Positions 34,752 to 44,271 of a DNA stretch of 64,000 bases are shown here, one piece after another; position 1 is the stretch's first letter, and each line of letters starts with the position of its first letter. The stretch is from the NCBI GenBank assembly GCA_964610745.1, contig CAZSYL010000003.1:1-64000 (forward strand), in the 5' to 3' direction. This DNA comes from SHLQ01 sp964610745 (GTDB taxonomy: Bacteria; Actinomycetota; Acidimicrobiia; Acidimicrobiales; SHLQ01). The notes under the pieces are model-generated. The model did not search any database. It was not told where the DNA came from and was given only the letters and a program-made list of their open reading frames with translations. The position numbers were made by a program, and so were the translations under genes.

Positions 34752-35758
34752 TTGCAGCGCCGAAGAATCGTTGGGTCCAGTACGGTCTCCGGCTTGCTCT
34801 GACGGTCGTGATTTTGGTGGGTCTGGTCGCGATTGCTGACGTGGACACCCTCGGCTCAGTGCTGGGCCGCGTTGGCTTGGGAGCTTTCGTTCTTGCGACT
34901 CTTCTTCACATCGCGGGGTCGATCGTCGTCCCGGCGGTCGTCAGTCATCGGTCGATTCATGGGACCCCGTTGGACCTGAGCCTCCGTCAGCTCGTCCTGA
35001 TCAACTTTTCCATCCGCTTCTACACCATGGTGCTTCCGCGCGCGACGGCAACCGGAGTCCGATGGGTCAAGTACCGATCGGCCGGGGGAGGTTCTCACGC
35101 TGCTGCACTGGTAGTGCTTGAGAAGCTGGTTCAGGTCTTTGTGTACTCTGTCATAGCGATCATCTTCATGATCGTGGATTTCGGTCGGTTCGGCGGTGAG
35201 TTCGTCCCGTTGCTCCTCGTGCCGCTGGGTGCAGCTGTCGCCACTGGCATCGGTCTCATCGCGGTATTTACTGCCCGGCTCGACCCACTGCTTTCGCGAT
35301 GGACGCTCACCCGACGGATGCCCGCCGTAGACCGACGGCTCGGTCAGATCGCGTCGGCAGTGAAATCCCAACGAGGACGCTCGATAACCGAGGCGGCAGC
35401 GCTTGGCGGCTGGAGCACTCTCGGCTTCATATTTTTTGTCGCCTCTGCGTGGATAGTCGTGAGAGACCTGAACATTCTTTTACCCCTCGTTGGTTTGATT
35501 TGGATCCGCGGAGTGGTCTTTCTGGGAACACTGTTCCCCCTGACCATCGCTGGCGCGGGCGTGCGAGAGGCGGGCTTCGTTGGCTTCACGCACTTCTACG
35601 GAATTGATTCCGCCACTGCCCTGGGGCTCGCTCTATCGCTTCTGGGATTGCAGATTGCGATCGGAGCGGTTGGCGGTTTGGTCGAGTTGACCGGACAGTT
35701 CGGCTTCTGGCGGAACCACGCTGTCGAATCGAAGGAGAAGGTCCATGCCGATGTATAA
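34748..35758 (+). CDS. Flippase-like (YbhN / LPG-synthase membrane domain) protein
   Basis: 336 residues, about eight membrane helices, of the UPF0104/lysylphosphatidylglycerol-synthase transmembrane family. Landmarks: the RFYTMVLPRATATGVRWVKY loop and RGVVFLGTLFPLTIAGAGVREAGF near the C-terminus (family PxxxxGxGxRE motif). No aminoacyl-transferase domain, so not a full MprF. In glycan clusters it probably moves or holds a lipid-linked intermediate (inference). GTG start, 4-bp overlap upstream; its end overlaps the methyltransferase start by 14 bp. Confidence 0.82.
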   Translation: MIAAPKNRWVQYGLRLALTVVILVGLVAIADVDTLGSVLGRVGLGAFVLATLLHIAGSIVVPAVVSHRSIHGTPLDLSLRQLVLINFSIRFYTMVLPRATATGVRWVKYRSAGGGSHAAALVVLEKLVQVFVYSVIAIIFMIVDFGRFGGEFVPLLLVPLGAAVATGIGLIAVFTARLDPLLSRWTLTRRMPAVDRRLGQIASAVKSQRGRSITEAAALGGWSTLGFIFFVASAWIVVRDLNILLPLVGLIWIRGVVFLGTLFPLTIAGAGVREAGFVGFTHFYGIDSATALGLALSLLGLQIAIGAVGGLVELTGQFGFWRNHAVESKEKVHADV

Positions 35759-36386
35759 ACACTCCGATCGTGGACCGGTGGTTCACCTCGACCGTTCCGC
35801 AAAAGGGCTGATGATTCGGGCGATCATCGAGGACTCGCTCGGCAAGACGATGTCGGGTCTTGATGTTCTCGATGTCGGCTGTGGAAACGGGGGGATATCC
35901 GAAGTCCTAGCCGATGATGGAAATCAGGTCTGGGGTGTCGATGTCGAGGACAAGCGAAGCGATGGGTTTCCAACTCACTTCGAGGTGGTCGACTCCGAAC
36001 GGCTGCCGTTTGTTGACAACAAGTTCGACGTCGTCGTCTCACACCATGTGATTGAACATGTCGAGGATCAACTGCTGCACCTACGTGAGTTGCGGCGGGT
36101 TCTTCGACCGAACGGAACTGCCTACATGGCGACGCCCAATCGCACCTCTCCGATCATGAGCGGCCATGTCGGCAACGAGATGGTGCTTCGATGGCCTGAG
36201 ATGGCCCCATTGTTTGAGGAGGCTGGCTTTGCGGTCGACGACTATGGATGGCGCGTCTTGACAGATCCGAAGCACTTCCACTTCTCGCCGGATTTTGGAC
36301 GCTTCCTCCCCGGCGGTGTTGCACGTGCCCTTCGCCGCTGGTTCCCGTCACACATGTTCATCCTATCGCCCCAAAAAGATGGCTGA
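35745..36386 (+). CDS. Class I SAM-dependent methyltransferase
   Basis: 213 residues, Methyltransf_11/25 fold. SAM-binding motif I VLDVGCGNGGISEVL (about 41-55), acidic loop VWGVDVEDK, motif IV region FDVVVSHHVIEHVED (about 94-108), and post-motif LRRVLRPNGTAYMATPN. It likely methylates a sugar or lipid in the glycan pathway. The ATG lies inside the previous gene's end, and its own stop overlaps the next ATG by 8 bp. Confidence 0.88.
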   Translation: MPMYKHSDRGPVVHLDRSAKGLMIRAIIEDSLGKTMSGLDVLDVGCGNGGISEVLADDGNQVWGVDVEDKRSDGFPTHFEVVDSERLPFVDNKFDVVVSHHVIEHVEDQLLHLRELRRVLRPNGTAYMATPNRTSPIMSGHVGNEMVLRWPEMAPLFEEAGFAVDDYGWRVLTDPKHFHFSPDFGRFLPGGVARALRRWFPSHMFILSPQKDG

Positions 36387-37503
36387 GACTGCGCCAAACG
36401 CGATTCCGACAGTCGCTGTCGTCGGGCCATTCCCGCCCTACAAGGGTGGCATTGCCCAACACACGGCGCAGCTCGCGAACGGACTTTCAGGCCGGACTCA
36501 CGTCCGTCGTCTGGGTTGGATCGATCAGTACCCAGCCCTGCTCTACGGCCGTCCCCAGGTCGATTCGTCCGCAGGAGCTACGGCTTCGGTCGAGAACCTT
36601 TTGCGCTGGTGGAACCCGTTCACCTGGATTCGTGCCGGACGCGAGCTTCGTTCGGTCGATCTTGCGATCCTCCCATGGGTATCGCCAGTCCACGCGCTCA
36701 CCTTCCTCACCATGATGACAGTGGCGAGATCGACCCCCGTTCTGGTCCATGTGCACAATGCGGCGCCTCATGAACCGATCCCGTTCTCCGCATTTTTCCT
36801 TCGTCAGGTGCTCAAGCGCTCGAAGGGCATGATTTGTCATGGTCAGGCGATTGCAAACGAGGTTGCCGAACTAGGCGCCGACCTCGAAACGCGAGTCGTA
36901 CCTCATGCCCCGGATCTAGATGTCGCGGTGACGTCTCTGCCACCGCGGCCGCCCATTGAATTGTTATTCGCCGGGACGATCCGCGGCTACAAGGGGCTCG
37001 ACCTGTTGCTCGAAGCCCTAGTTATTCTCGATCGTCCCGACATCAATATCACGATCGCGGGCGAGGTCTGGGATGAGGCCGCGCGGCCCACGAACGCGCA
37101 GCTGACCTCGGTTCCTGGAAGCGTGAGGACACATCTGTCCTACGTGAGCGATGACCATCTTTGCGAGCTGTTGGAATCCTGTCACGCACTCGTCGCTCCA
37201 TATCGAAGCGCAAGTCAGAGCGGCATCGTTGCTCTCGCCACGGCCGCTGGACGTCCAGCGGTCGTCACGCCGGTTGGAGCGCTCCCCGAGGCGATCGAAG
37301 ATGGGGTCAACGGGATTGTGGCCACGAGGCCTGACGATGCCCGCTCGCTGGCTGAGGCAATCGACCGATTGATCGTCGATCTGGACTCACTAGCTCTCGG
37401 GGCCGCCGCTGCGATATCGACGTGGGATGACTACGCCGTCGAGGCGCTCGAACTTGCTGAGGTCGGCGACCTAACGAATCCGGTGCACGCACCGATGGAC
37501 TGA
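36379..37503 (+). CDS. Family 4 (GT-B) glycosyltransferase
   Basis: 374 residues from the ATG at 36379. N-terminal acceptor-side motif VVGPFPPYKGGIAQHTAQL; C-terminal donor domain with LLFAGTIRGYKGLDLLLEAL and the retaining EX7E-like region APYRSASQSGIVALATAAGRP, where Ser/Gly replaces the first Glu. It adds a sugar from an NDP donor to the growing glycan in the cytoplasm. It overlaps the methyltransferase gene by 8 bp, and the next gene begins 2 bp after its stop. Confidence 0.88.
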   Translation: MAETAPNAIPTVAVVGPFPPYKGGIAQHTAQLANGLSGRTHVRRLGWIDQYPALLYGRPQVDSSAGATASVENLLRWWNPFTWIRAGRELRSVDLAILPWVSPVHALTFLTMMTVARSTPVLVHVHNAAPHEPIPFSAFFLRQVLKRSKGMICHGQAIANEVAELGADLETRVVPHAPDLDVAVTSLPPRPPIELLFAGTIRGYKGLDLLLEALVILDRPDINITIAGEVWDEAARPTNAQLTSVPGSVRTHLSYVSDDHLCELLESCHALVAPYRSASQSGIVALATAAGRPAVVTPVGALPEAIEDGVNGIVATRPDDARSLAEAIDRLIVDLDSLALGAAAAISTWDDYAVEALELAEVGDLTNPVHAPMD

Positions 37504-37505
37504 GG

Positions 37506-38744
37506 ATGTCCGTGTGGATTCAACGTCAGGAAGTTCGAGCCGTCATCGTTGCGGTGCTGTTGGTGGTGTTGTATTCGGCGACCGCCAGGTACAGCGCCCC
37601 CTATGGAGTGGACGCCTTTACGAATGCAGCCCAGGCACGCGCTTTTGCTGAGGACCAAGATTCAACCCTTGAAGAGTTTTCGGGCTTCGAGACAGATGAG
37701 TTCCGAGGCTCATTGGCATGGTTTGTCGAATCGCCGGAAGGCGTGACCTCGCAGTATCCACCGGGTGCTGCGGCTTGGGCGACACCGTTCTACTTGTTCG
37801 ATTCGAGCTTTGAGTTCCAAGAGTTCAGCAATGAAACACCGCTTAGTGGCTCGCAAGATGTTGCCGCGGCCGACGTTATTGAGTTTGACGTCCCCATCCC
37901 GAATCTCGCACCGGCCTCGTTGGCTGCTGCGTTGAGTGTGGCAATCGCCATGGCCTTCTTCATGTTGACGTTGTCGAAGGTGATGCCAGCGAAAGCAGCG
38001 GCGCTGTCGGTGGCGTTGGCAGCGATTGGTACCGGTGCCTGGTCAGTCGCAGCCGACCGGTTGTGGCAGCACGGACCGGCAATGATGTGCATCTCAGGCG
38101 GAACGTACCTGGCGTCGATCAATCGCTTTGCCGCGTCCGGGTTATTCTTTGGCGCCGGCGTGATCGTCCGTCCGCATACTGCAGTGGTTGCGGCTGGAAT
38201 CGGCGTGGTCGTGGCATGGCGGCGACGATCGCTTCGAGAGATGAGCCTACTCGGAGGGGTTTCTGCGCTTGGCCTGGTGGCCCTTGTCGTCTACAACAAC
38301 TCGGTCTTTGGGTCTCCTTCGATCTCGGGTGGCTATAGCAGTGCCTTTGGGAATCGTTTGGTGAGCGAGTCGCCCTTCACTGTCATTGGACGTCTCGCAG
38401 GTTCGCTCGTCCATCTCCAGGTTGGCATTCTTTGGACCTCGCCGTTTATTGCCCTGTCATTGTTTGCACTGTGGAAGGCTCGAGGCTCGGCACCTGATTG
38501 GTCGGTCGGGGCGGCGCTCGGAGGTTTTGCCTACCTCGTCATCCAGTTCCGGGCCAACCGGTTGACCGGGGGAGGGGACTTCTTTAGTTATCGCTACCCC
38601 CTCGAAGCGCTGATGGCGGCTGGGCCACTGCTCGCTATTTCGACCTGGACCTGGTTGCAGGAGCCAGGCCGAAACCGGAGAGTATTCGCAGTGCTCGCTG
38701 GCCTTTCGGTCTTCGCCCACGGTGCGGGTGCCGTACTGACCTAG
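37506..38744 (+). CDS. Multi-pass membrane protein, GT-C-like glycosyltransferase (putative)
   Basis: 412 residues, about 10-11 helices. The first extracytoplasmic loop after helix 1 (YSAPYGVDAFTNAAQARAFA, then EGVTSQYPPGAAAWATPFYL) resembles the catalytic loop of PMT/GT39- and GT87-type enzymes that use polyprenyl-phosphate sugars outside the membrane. No firm family is recognised. As the last gene of the glycan operon it may transfer a sugar supplied by the GT2 product. ATG start, 2 bp after the GT4 stop. Confidence 0.65.
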   Translation: MSVWIQRQEVRAVIVAVLLVVLYSATARYSAPYGVDAFTNAAQARAFAEDQDSTLEEFSGFETDEFRGSLAWFVESPEGVTSQYPPGAAAWATPFYLFDSSFEFQEFSNETPLSGSQDVAAADVIEFDVPIPNLAPASLAAALSVAIAMAFFMLTLSKVMPAKAAALSVALAAIGTGAWSVAADRLWQHGPAMMCISGGTYLASINRFAASGLFFGAGVIVRPHTAVVAAGIGVVVAWRRRSLREMSLLGGVSALGLVALVVYNNSVFGSPSISGGYSSAFGNRLVSESPFTVIGRLAGSLVHLQVGILWTSPFIALSLFALWKARGSAPDWSVGAALGGFAYLVIQFRANRLTGGGDFFSYRYPLEALMAAGPLLAISTWTWLQEPGRNRRVFAVLAGLSVFAHGAGAVLT

Positions 38745-38771
38745 AGCCCAATGTCGACGCGGGTTTGCTGC

Positions 38772-38799
38772 TTGAGTGCGGTCGAGCCTGTGATATGCT
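38772..38799 (+). promoter_or_regulatory. Possible promoter of the dimethylglycine-dehydrogenase-like gene
   Basis: TTGAGT (38772-38777), a 16-bp spacer and TATGCT (38794-38799), placing transcription start near 38806, just before the operator at 38818. A regulator bound there would block the polymerase. The match is approximate. Confidence 0.45.
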
Positions 38800-38817
38800 C
38801 GAATTTCAGATACACAG

Positions 38818-38829
38818 CTGATATATCAG
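38818..38829. promoter_or_regulatory. Putative GntR operator 2 (perfect palindrome)
   Basis: CTGATATATCAG, identical to the site before the GntR gene; the palindrome extends to 14 bp (GCTGATATATCAGC, 38817-38830). It lies 70 bp before the GTG of the flavoprotein gene. Confidence 0.75.
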
Positions 38830-38899
38830 CCGTCTATCAGCGAAGTTATGCTGCGGTTCGCGATGCGGGAACCGACGTCGAGAAAGTTAGGGGATATCC

Positions 38900-41428
38900 G
38901 TGAGTGAGTTTCCGTCTAAAGCACAGGTCGTGGTCATCGGTGCGGGCATCGTCGGCAGTTGTCTGGTTGGACATCTCAGCCGACTCGGCTGGGAGGACAT
39001 CGTCCTGATCGACAAGGGACCATTGCCAAACCCGGGCGGTTCAACAGGTCACGCGTCCAACTTCATCTTCCCGGTTGATCACAACAAGGAAATGGCACTG
39101 CTTGGCGTGCAGTCGGCCAACCAATACCGCGACCTCGACCGCAGCGTTGATTCCGGCGGCATCGAAGTAGCCCGGACCCAGGAGCGGATGGACGAGCTCG
39201 ATCGTCGAATGACGAGCGCGAAGGCGTGGGGTGTCCAAGCCGAACTGCTGACGCCAGCGGAAGTCAAAGAACTCGTCCCGTTCATCAACGACGAGGTGAT
39301 TCTCGGTGGCTTCCACTGCCCAACTGTTTCGGTCGTCGACTCACTCGATACCGGCACGCTGTTTCGCAACGAAGCTATAGACAAGGGAGTCCTCAAGGTC
39401 TTCGCGAACACCGAGGTTGAAGACGTCGAGACGAGCGACGCACCGAACGGCCAAAAGAAGGTCAGCGCCGTCGTAACCGACCGCGGCCGTATCGAAGCCG
39501 AATACGTCGTTGTCGCGTGCGGCGTTTGGAGCAACCGCGTGGCCAACATGGCTGGGGCGACCATCCCACTCGTTCCGGCTGTGCATCAGATGGCCGATGT
39601 TGGGCCGATGGACATCCTCGCTGAAACCAACAACGAGATCGGCTATCCAATCGTTCGGGACATGGACACGTTTTGCTACGAACGCCAATCGGCAGGATCG
39701 ATGGAAGTGGGCTCGTACGCCCATCGCCCAATTCTTCACCACCCCGATGACATTCCATCGAACGAAGAGGCAGCGCTCACCCCGACCGAGATGCCATTCA
39801 CCCCGGATGATTTCGATGATCAGATGGAACAGGCGATCGAACTGATGGACATGCTCGGCGACGCCGAGATCAAATACGCCATCAACGGCCTCCTGTCGCT
39901 CACGCCCGATGCTATGCCGTGCCTCGGTGAGACCATCGAGGTTCGAAACCTATGGTCTGCCGCGGCGGTATGGGTCAAGGAGGGCCCTGGCATGGCCCAG
40001 GTCGTTGCCGAGTGGATGACGCATGGTTACCCACGAGTGATCGATCCTCACGCATCGGACATTGCTCGCTTCTATGACGAAGAGCGCGGAGACGACCACA
40101 TCTGGGCACGCGCTGAAGAGCACTTCAACAAGACCTACGGCATTGTCCATCCCCAAGAACAGTGGGAAGGCCGACGCGATCTGGTCCAGAGTCCCTATTA
40201 CAGCCGTCAACAGGCGCTAGGCGCCGAGTTTTTCCAGGCTCGTGTATGGGAACGGGCGCAGTGGTACGCCAGCAATCAGGATCTCGTTGAGCGTTATGGA
40301 CTCTCCGAGCGGGAAGTGGAATGGGACAACCGGTGGTGGAGTCCGATCATCAACGGCGAGCATCTCAACATGCGCGAGAACGCTGGCTTGTTCGACCTCA
40401 GTGCTTTCCAGATCTTTGAACTGTCGGGTCCAGGCGCTCTCGACTTCGCCGAATACCTCGCGGTCAACAAGGTGTGCAAAGGCGTTGGCACGAGTGCCTA
40501 CACGCCATGGTTAAACGAGGATGGAGGTTTCCACTCCGACCTCACCATGATGCAGACCGGCGAGGACACGGTGCGGATCGTCACCGGCGCCTTCGACGGC
40601 GGTCGCGACGAACACTGGGTCAAGAAGTACCTCCCCGAGGACGAATCGGTTACGTTCAACAATCTCAGCAGGACGACGACGACGCTCGGCCTTTGGGGGC
40701 CGAACGCCGAGGCCATCTTGAGTCAGCTCACCGACGCTGACCTCAGCTTTGAGGGCAACAAGTACGGCTCGGTCACGAACGTCGAGATAGCTGGAATTGC
40801 CTGCACGCTGTTTCGCGTGAGCTACGTCGGCGATACCGGCTGGGAAATCTACGCCGCGTGGGATGATGGGCCAGCCCTGTGGGACGCGATCATGGACGCA
40901 GGTACCGAACACGGGCTTCGCCCGACCGGTATGGGTGTCTATGCCGTTACGGGTCGTATGGAGAAGGGTTACCGGCTCATGGGCGCCGAGCTTGAGAGCG
41001 AGTACAACCCCATCGAGGCGGGTCTTGCCCGGCCCAAGGTCAAATCTGCTGACTTCATTGGTAAGGAGCCGTACCTCGCTGCTCGCGAAGCCGGTGACCC
41101 CGAGGTGCACTGCGTAACCCTCGAGGTCGACGACAACACCGATGCGCAAGGGCGTCAGCGCTTCATGCAGGGCGGAAATGAGCCGATTCTCACCGCTGAC
41201 GGCGAGCGAATTGTCGACAGTCATGGCCGCGTGAGTCGGGTGACGACCGCCGGCTATGGCCCCACCGTCGGAAAGAACCTCCTGCTCGGCTACGTGCCCG
41301 CACAGTACGCAGCCCCCGGAACTCAGATGCAGGTGATGTACATGAACGAAATGTTCCCCTGCACCGTCGTCGGCACCGGCTCTGCATTTGACCCGGAGAA
41401 CATTCGTCTCAAGGGCGGCGGAGCGTAA
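38900..41428 (+). CDS. Dimethylglycine/sarcosine-dehydrogenase-like FAD and GcvT-domain enzyme
   Basis: 842 residues, cytoplasmic. A DAO-type FAD domain (about 5-370) with VVVIGAGIVGSCLVGHL and GGSTGHASNF, whose H51 corresponds to the His carrying covalent FAD in dimethylglycine dehydrogenase. Then come an FAO-M segment (about 375-430), a GcvT aminomethyltransferase domain (about 440-720; GLFDLSAFQIFELSGPGAL) and GcvT-C (about 740-840). It should oxidise an N-methyl amine, passing the methylene to tetrahydrofolate and electrons to ETF; etfBA lies 3.5 kb downstream and shares its operator. Dimethylglycine, sarcosine or another methylated amine could be the substrate. The GTG start has aggggat upstream. 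Confidence 0.88.
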   Translation: MSEFPSKAQVVVIGAGIVGSCLVGHLSRLGWEDIVLIDKGPLPNPGGSTGHASNFIFPVDHNKEMALLGVQSANQYRDLDRSVDSGGIEVARTQERMDELDRRMTSAKAWGVQAELLTPAEVKELVPFINDEVILGGFHCPTVSVVDSLDTGTLFRNEAIDKGVLKVFANTEVEDVETSDAPNGQKKVSAVVTDRGRIEAEYVVVACGVWSNRVANMAGATIPLVPAVHQMADVGPMDILAETNNEIGYPIVRDMDTFCYERQSAGSMEVGSYAHRPILHHPDDIPSNEEAALTPTEMPFTPDDFDDQMEQAIELMDMLGDAEIKYAINGLLSLTPDAMPCLGETIEVRNLWSAAAVWVKEGPGMAQVVAEWMTHGYPRVIDPHASDIARFYDEERGDDHIWARAEEHFNKTYGIVHPQEQWEGRRDLVQSPYYSRQQALGAEFFQARVWERAQWYASNQDLVERYGLSEREVEWDNRWWSPIINGEHLNMRENAGLFDLSAFQIFELSGPGALDFAEYLAVNKVCKGVGTSAYTPWLNEDGGFHSDLTMMQTGEDTVRIVTGAFDGGRDEHWVKKYLPEDESVTFNNLSRTTTTLGLWGPNAEAILSQLTDADLSFEGNKYGSVTNVEIAGIACTLFRVSYVGDTGWEIYAAWDDGPALWDAIMDAGTEHGLRPTGMGVYAVTGRMEKGYRLMGAELESEYNPIEAGLARPKVKSADFIGKEPYLAAREAGDPEVHCVTLEVDDNTDAQGRQRFMQGGNEPILTADGERIVDSHGRVSRVTTAGYGPTVGKNLLLGYVPAQYAAPGTQMQVMYMNEMFPCTVVGTGSAFDPENIRLKGGGA

Positions 41429-41545
41429 TCGGAGTATGTAGCGATCTGGGGCACAGCTTGTAGGGCCGTCGAGGTCGAGCTTCTAAAGCGACCACTCGTG
41501 CAGACCGAAAACTCAACTGATGCGGTTGGATATCGGAGCGCTCCA

Positions 41546-44239
41546 ATGAGCGGAGGACAAGGGTTTGCGGACGTCGCAGATCGGCGCGCGCAGGTGAGCG
41601 AGGTCGACACACCCTCCGGAAGCAGCGGTTTGGTGTCCGCCAGCGCGACCACAGAAGTGCACGAATTTGAGGTCGACGGCGTCCGCTGCTTTTGGTCACC
41701 GAGCCATGGAGCGATGACGGCCGGTCTGATCTTTGGCATTGGGTCGATCGATGAGCGATTTGGAGAACGTGGCTTCGCCCAGATCATTGCACAGCTCGCA
41801 ACGCCGGAAAGCCAATTGGCGAACGTCGCGGGGCGTGCCGAGTGGACTCGGACATCATTCCAGGCGACCGGCCCTCGTGATGACGTCCAGGACTTCTTAC
41901 GAATGGTGTTGCGATCGCTGAACCAGATGCCATACCAGGGGATGGAGAACGCAGCGCCTGAGCTAGTTCGCCAGTCGCTGATCCGCTCGGACATGGTGAC
42001 ACCTGAAGCTCTCTCGCTGATCTATGGCTTTCAGGGCCCTGGAACCGTGTCGTTACCAGCGACTGGTCTTCTGACGCCCGAAGCTGGCGAGATCGATGCG
42101 TGGAAGCAGAAGTTCTTCGTCAAGGAGAACGCCGCAGCGTTCTTCCATGGCCCAAAGCCTGTCGACCTTTCGTTTAACGATTTGCGATCGGGACGGGTGT
42201 ATGAGCGTCGCGCCTTACAACGCATCTTGCATCCGAGCCCTATGCGGCACAGGACCCAATGTGAGGGCCCCACGGTGGTGGCCCCTATCGCCACAAGCCG
42301 AACCTCGTCGATGATCGTGGAGATCGCAGAAGGGCGCCTGCGTCAACGGATGGCCGAGCGCGTTGACCCTCGAGTCGCCGTCGTCGCCAAACTCAGCGAG
42401 CTCGACGGTCAGGTTTCGTTGATGAATATCGCTGTTGATGCCAGACCAGAGCATCACGATGCGGTCTTCGAGGTCATGCACACCGAGCTGCACGATCTGG
42501 CCACCTCAGGACCGGCTCGCTCCGAAATACTCCGCACCGTCAAGCGGATGGACGACCTTCATGCTGGTCGACTCGGTGATCGGTCGCTTGTGGAGGTCCG
42601 CGACCGAGCTCGTAACTTCGTGAACGAGACGCACCAGAGCTCCTATCGAGAGTTCCGGTCAGAACTACCGAAGCTCACCGCTACCGCCGTCAGTTATCCA
42701 CTGCTGCAGTCACTCTCAGCGGCGATGTGGACCGTACCTCTTGAGTCTTCAGCTGGAGAGTCGACGATTCCGAACGCGCCATCGTCATTTCGTCAGGTCG
42801 CTAGTTGTGACCCGCGAGATCTGCGACCGAGAGAACTCCGTCTAGGGTTCGACTTCATCGAGCTTCGATACGACGATCGCGTGAAGCCTCTTGAGGTCTC
42901 CAGCGACGAGCTCGTTGGAGTTGTCGTGTATGAGAACGGCGACGTTGCGCTGTGGATCGAGAACGGCCGCATGATTCAATTCGCTCCTGATGAATTTGGG
43001 GCTGGCCAGGCTGTCGGCGACTATTTGTCGAAGTTGGCACCCGGTGTGGTCGTACGTGCGCCTGCACAGCTGCTGTTCGCAAGCGCTGATTCGCGAACTC
43101 CTGTCGCGGAGTCTCTTCCCGTGCCAGCGGAGAACACTGCTCCGTCGGAACACGTTGCTTTGTCAGCGCCCGTCATGGACGAACCCACCGCAGATCAGGA
43201 GAACAACGCTGAGCAGGAGGGCACTGCATCAAGTGAGCAGACCGCACCCGAGTCTGCGCTTTCAAGCTACGCCGCAGTTGTTTCGGACGGAGCCGACGGC
43301 GTGCCCGGCGACGAGATCACGTACTGCTATCCGTCGGCGATTCAGTTCGCGGAAGCGGTCATGGCCGAGGCATGGCCTCTTGTTGAGCGACTCTACGCCG
43401 GAGCCTCGCCCGACGAGCAGGTTCACCTGGTGCATGTGGCTTCGTCGACGCTCGGGAGCCCGACTCGGTTCGATCCTTGGGTTGCGACAGGCGCTGGATC
43501 TGGGCTCGCGCTCACAATCCGGGGAGCGGCCTACCTTCGGTGTGCATGGAACCAGCGCTTGATCGAGCCTTCCGATACATCAAAGAAGGCCCGCCTAGCC
43601 TTCTCGGGGACTCTCGAACTAGCTGAACAGGACCTCGTGCTCGCCACCTTGGAGATGGAGGAGAGCCCGGTTCCCTGGGTTCCTTTGCTCGAAGTAACTC
43701 GAAACCTTGCGAGGCCCCGTGCTGTAGCCGAGCAACGGTACATTGCCCACGTCGAGCGTGGTGCGCTGCTCGCTGGCCATCTGGAGTTCCAGCAGTTTGT
43801 GTCAAAGAAGTGGGCGGGTTCTCATCGCGACATGTGGGATCACGCCGAGTTCGTCTGCAATGGAGCTCCGGAAGGTTCGCCTGAGTTCGCTATTGCAGCC
43901 ATGGCATTTATCGAGCACTGGCTCGACGAATGTCAGACAGGCTCGTCGGCCGAGGATGGTTCTTTGTTGCTGGAGCAGATCGGGAAGACGGGGATGATCA
44001 CCGATGCGATCGATCGTTCCTACGGCTCTGACGCCTTTGACCTGTTGTCGGTGGCCTCGGCCAAGGCGTTGGAAACATTCTTCGCGTACTACTGGTCGCT
44101 GGCCGACTTTTCGGCCGCGGCAGAACTGGTTCCCAAGATGGGGAAACGGTATTCCGGTATGCCTATGGGCTACTTCACCAATGAACCGTGGTCGGTGGTG
44201 CGTTCGACAGCACGCCAGCTTGCGAAGAACGGGGCGTAA
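41546..44239 (+). CDS. Fusion protein: M16-peptidase-like N-terminus and DUF4034-like C-terminus
   Basis: 897 residues from the ATG at 41546 (GGAG seven bases upstream; a GTG at 41498 would add 16 residues). The N-terminal 400 residues look like an M16 fold: FEVDGVRCFWSP then LIFGIGSIDERFGERGFAQII, but the HxxEH zinc site is absent, so it should be catalytically dead. A Glu/Ala-rich linker (about 520-590) leads to a C-terminal domain (about 600-897) clearly paralogous to the protein at 58018, sharing GxLxGHxxFQQxxSKKWAGSH and GSPxxxxPW motifs. DUF4034 is a tentative name from the W-GSH-MW pattern. Function unknown; it is followed by a DUF1444-type gene. Confidence 0.7.
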   Translation: MSGGQGFADVADRRAQVSEVDTPSGSSGLVSASATTEVHEFEVDGVRCFWSPSHGAMTAGLIFGIGSIDERFGERGFAQIIAQLATPESQLANVAGRAEWTRTSFQATGPRDDVQDFLRMVLRSLNQMPYQGMENAAPELVRQSLIRSDMVTPEALSLIYGFQGPGTVSLPATGLLTPEAGEIDAWKQKFFVKENAAAFFHGPKPVDLSFNDLRSGRVYERRALQRILHPSPMRHRTQCEGPTVVAPIATSRTSSMIVEIAEGRLRQRMAERVDPRVAVVAKLSELDGQVSLMNIAVDARPEHHDAVFEVMHTELHDLATSGPARSEILRTVKRMDDLHAGRLGDRSLVEVRDRARNFVNETHQSSYREFRSELPKLTATAVSYPLLQSLSAAMWTVPLESSAGESTIPNAPSSFRQVASCDPRDLRPRELRLGFDFIELRYDDRVKPLEVSSDELVGVVVYENGDVALWIENGRMIQFAPDEFGAGQAVGDYLSKLAPGVVVRAPAQLLFASADSRTPVAESLPVPAENTAPSEHVALSAPVMDEPTADQENNAEQEGTASSEQTAPESALSSYAAVVSDGADGVPGDEITYCYPSAIQFAEAVMAEAWPLVERLYAGASPDEQVHLVHVASSTLGSPTRFDPWVATGAGSGLALTIRGAAYLRCAWNQRLIEPSDTSKKARLAFSGTLELAEQDLVLATLEMEESPVPWVPLLEVTRNLARPRAVAEQRYIAHVERGALLAGHLEFQQFVSKKWAGSHRDMWDHAEFVCNGAPEGSPEFAIAAMAFIEHWLDECQTGSSAEDGSLLLEQIGKTGMITDAIDRSYGSDAFDLLSVASAKALETFFAYYWSLADFSAAAELVPKMGKRYSGMPMGYFTNEPWSVVRSTARQLAKNGA

Positions 44240-44271
44240 CCTCGATAGGAACGCGGAGACCGGAGGGCGTC

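Noticed and set aside
40511..41224. 237-codon minus-strand open frame
   Set aside because: Shadow of the dimethylglycine-dehydrogenase-like GcvT domain; no family features.
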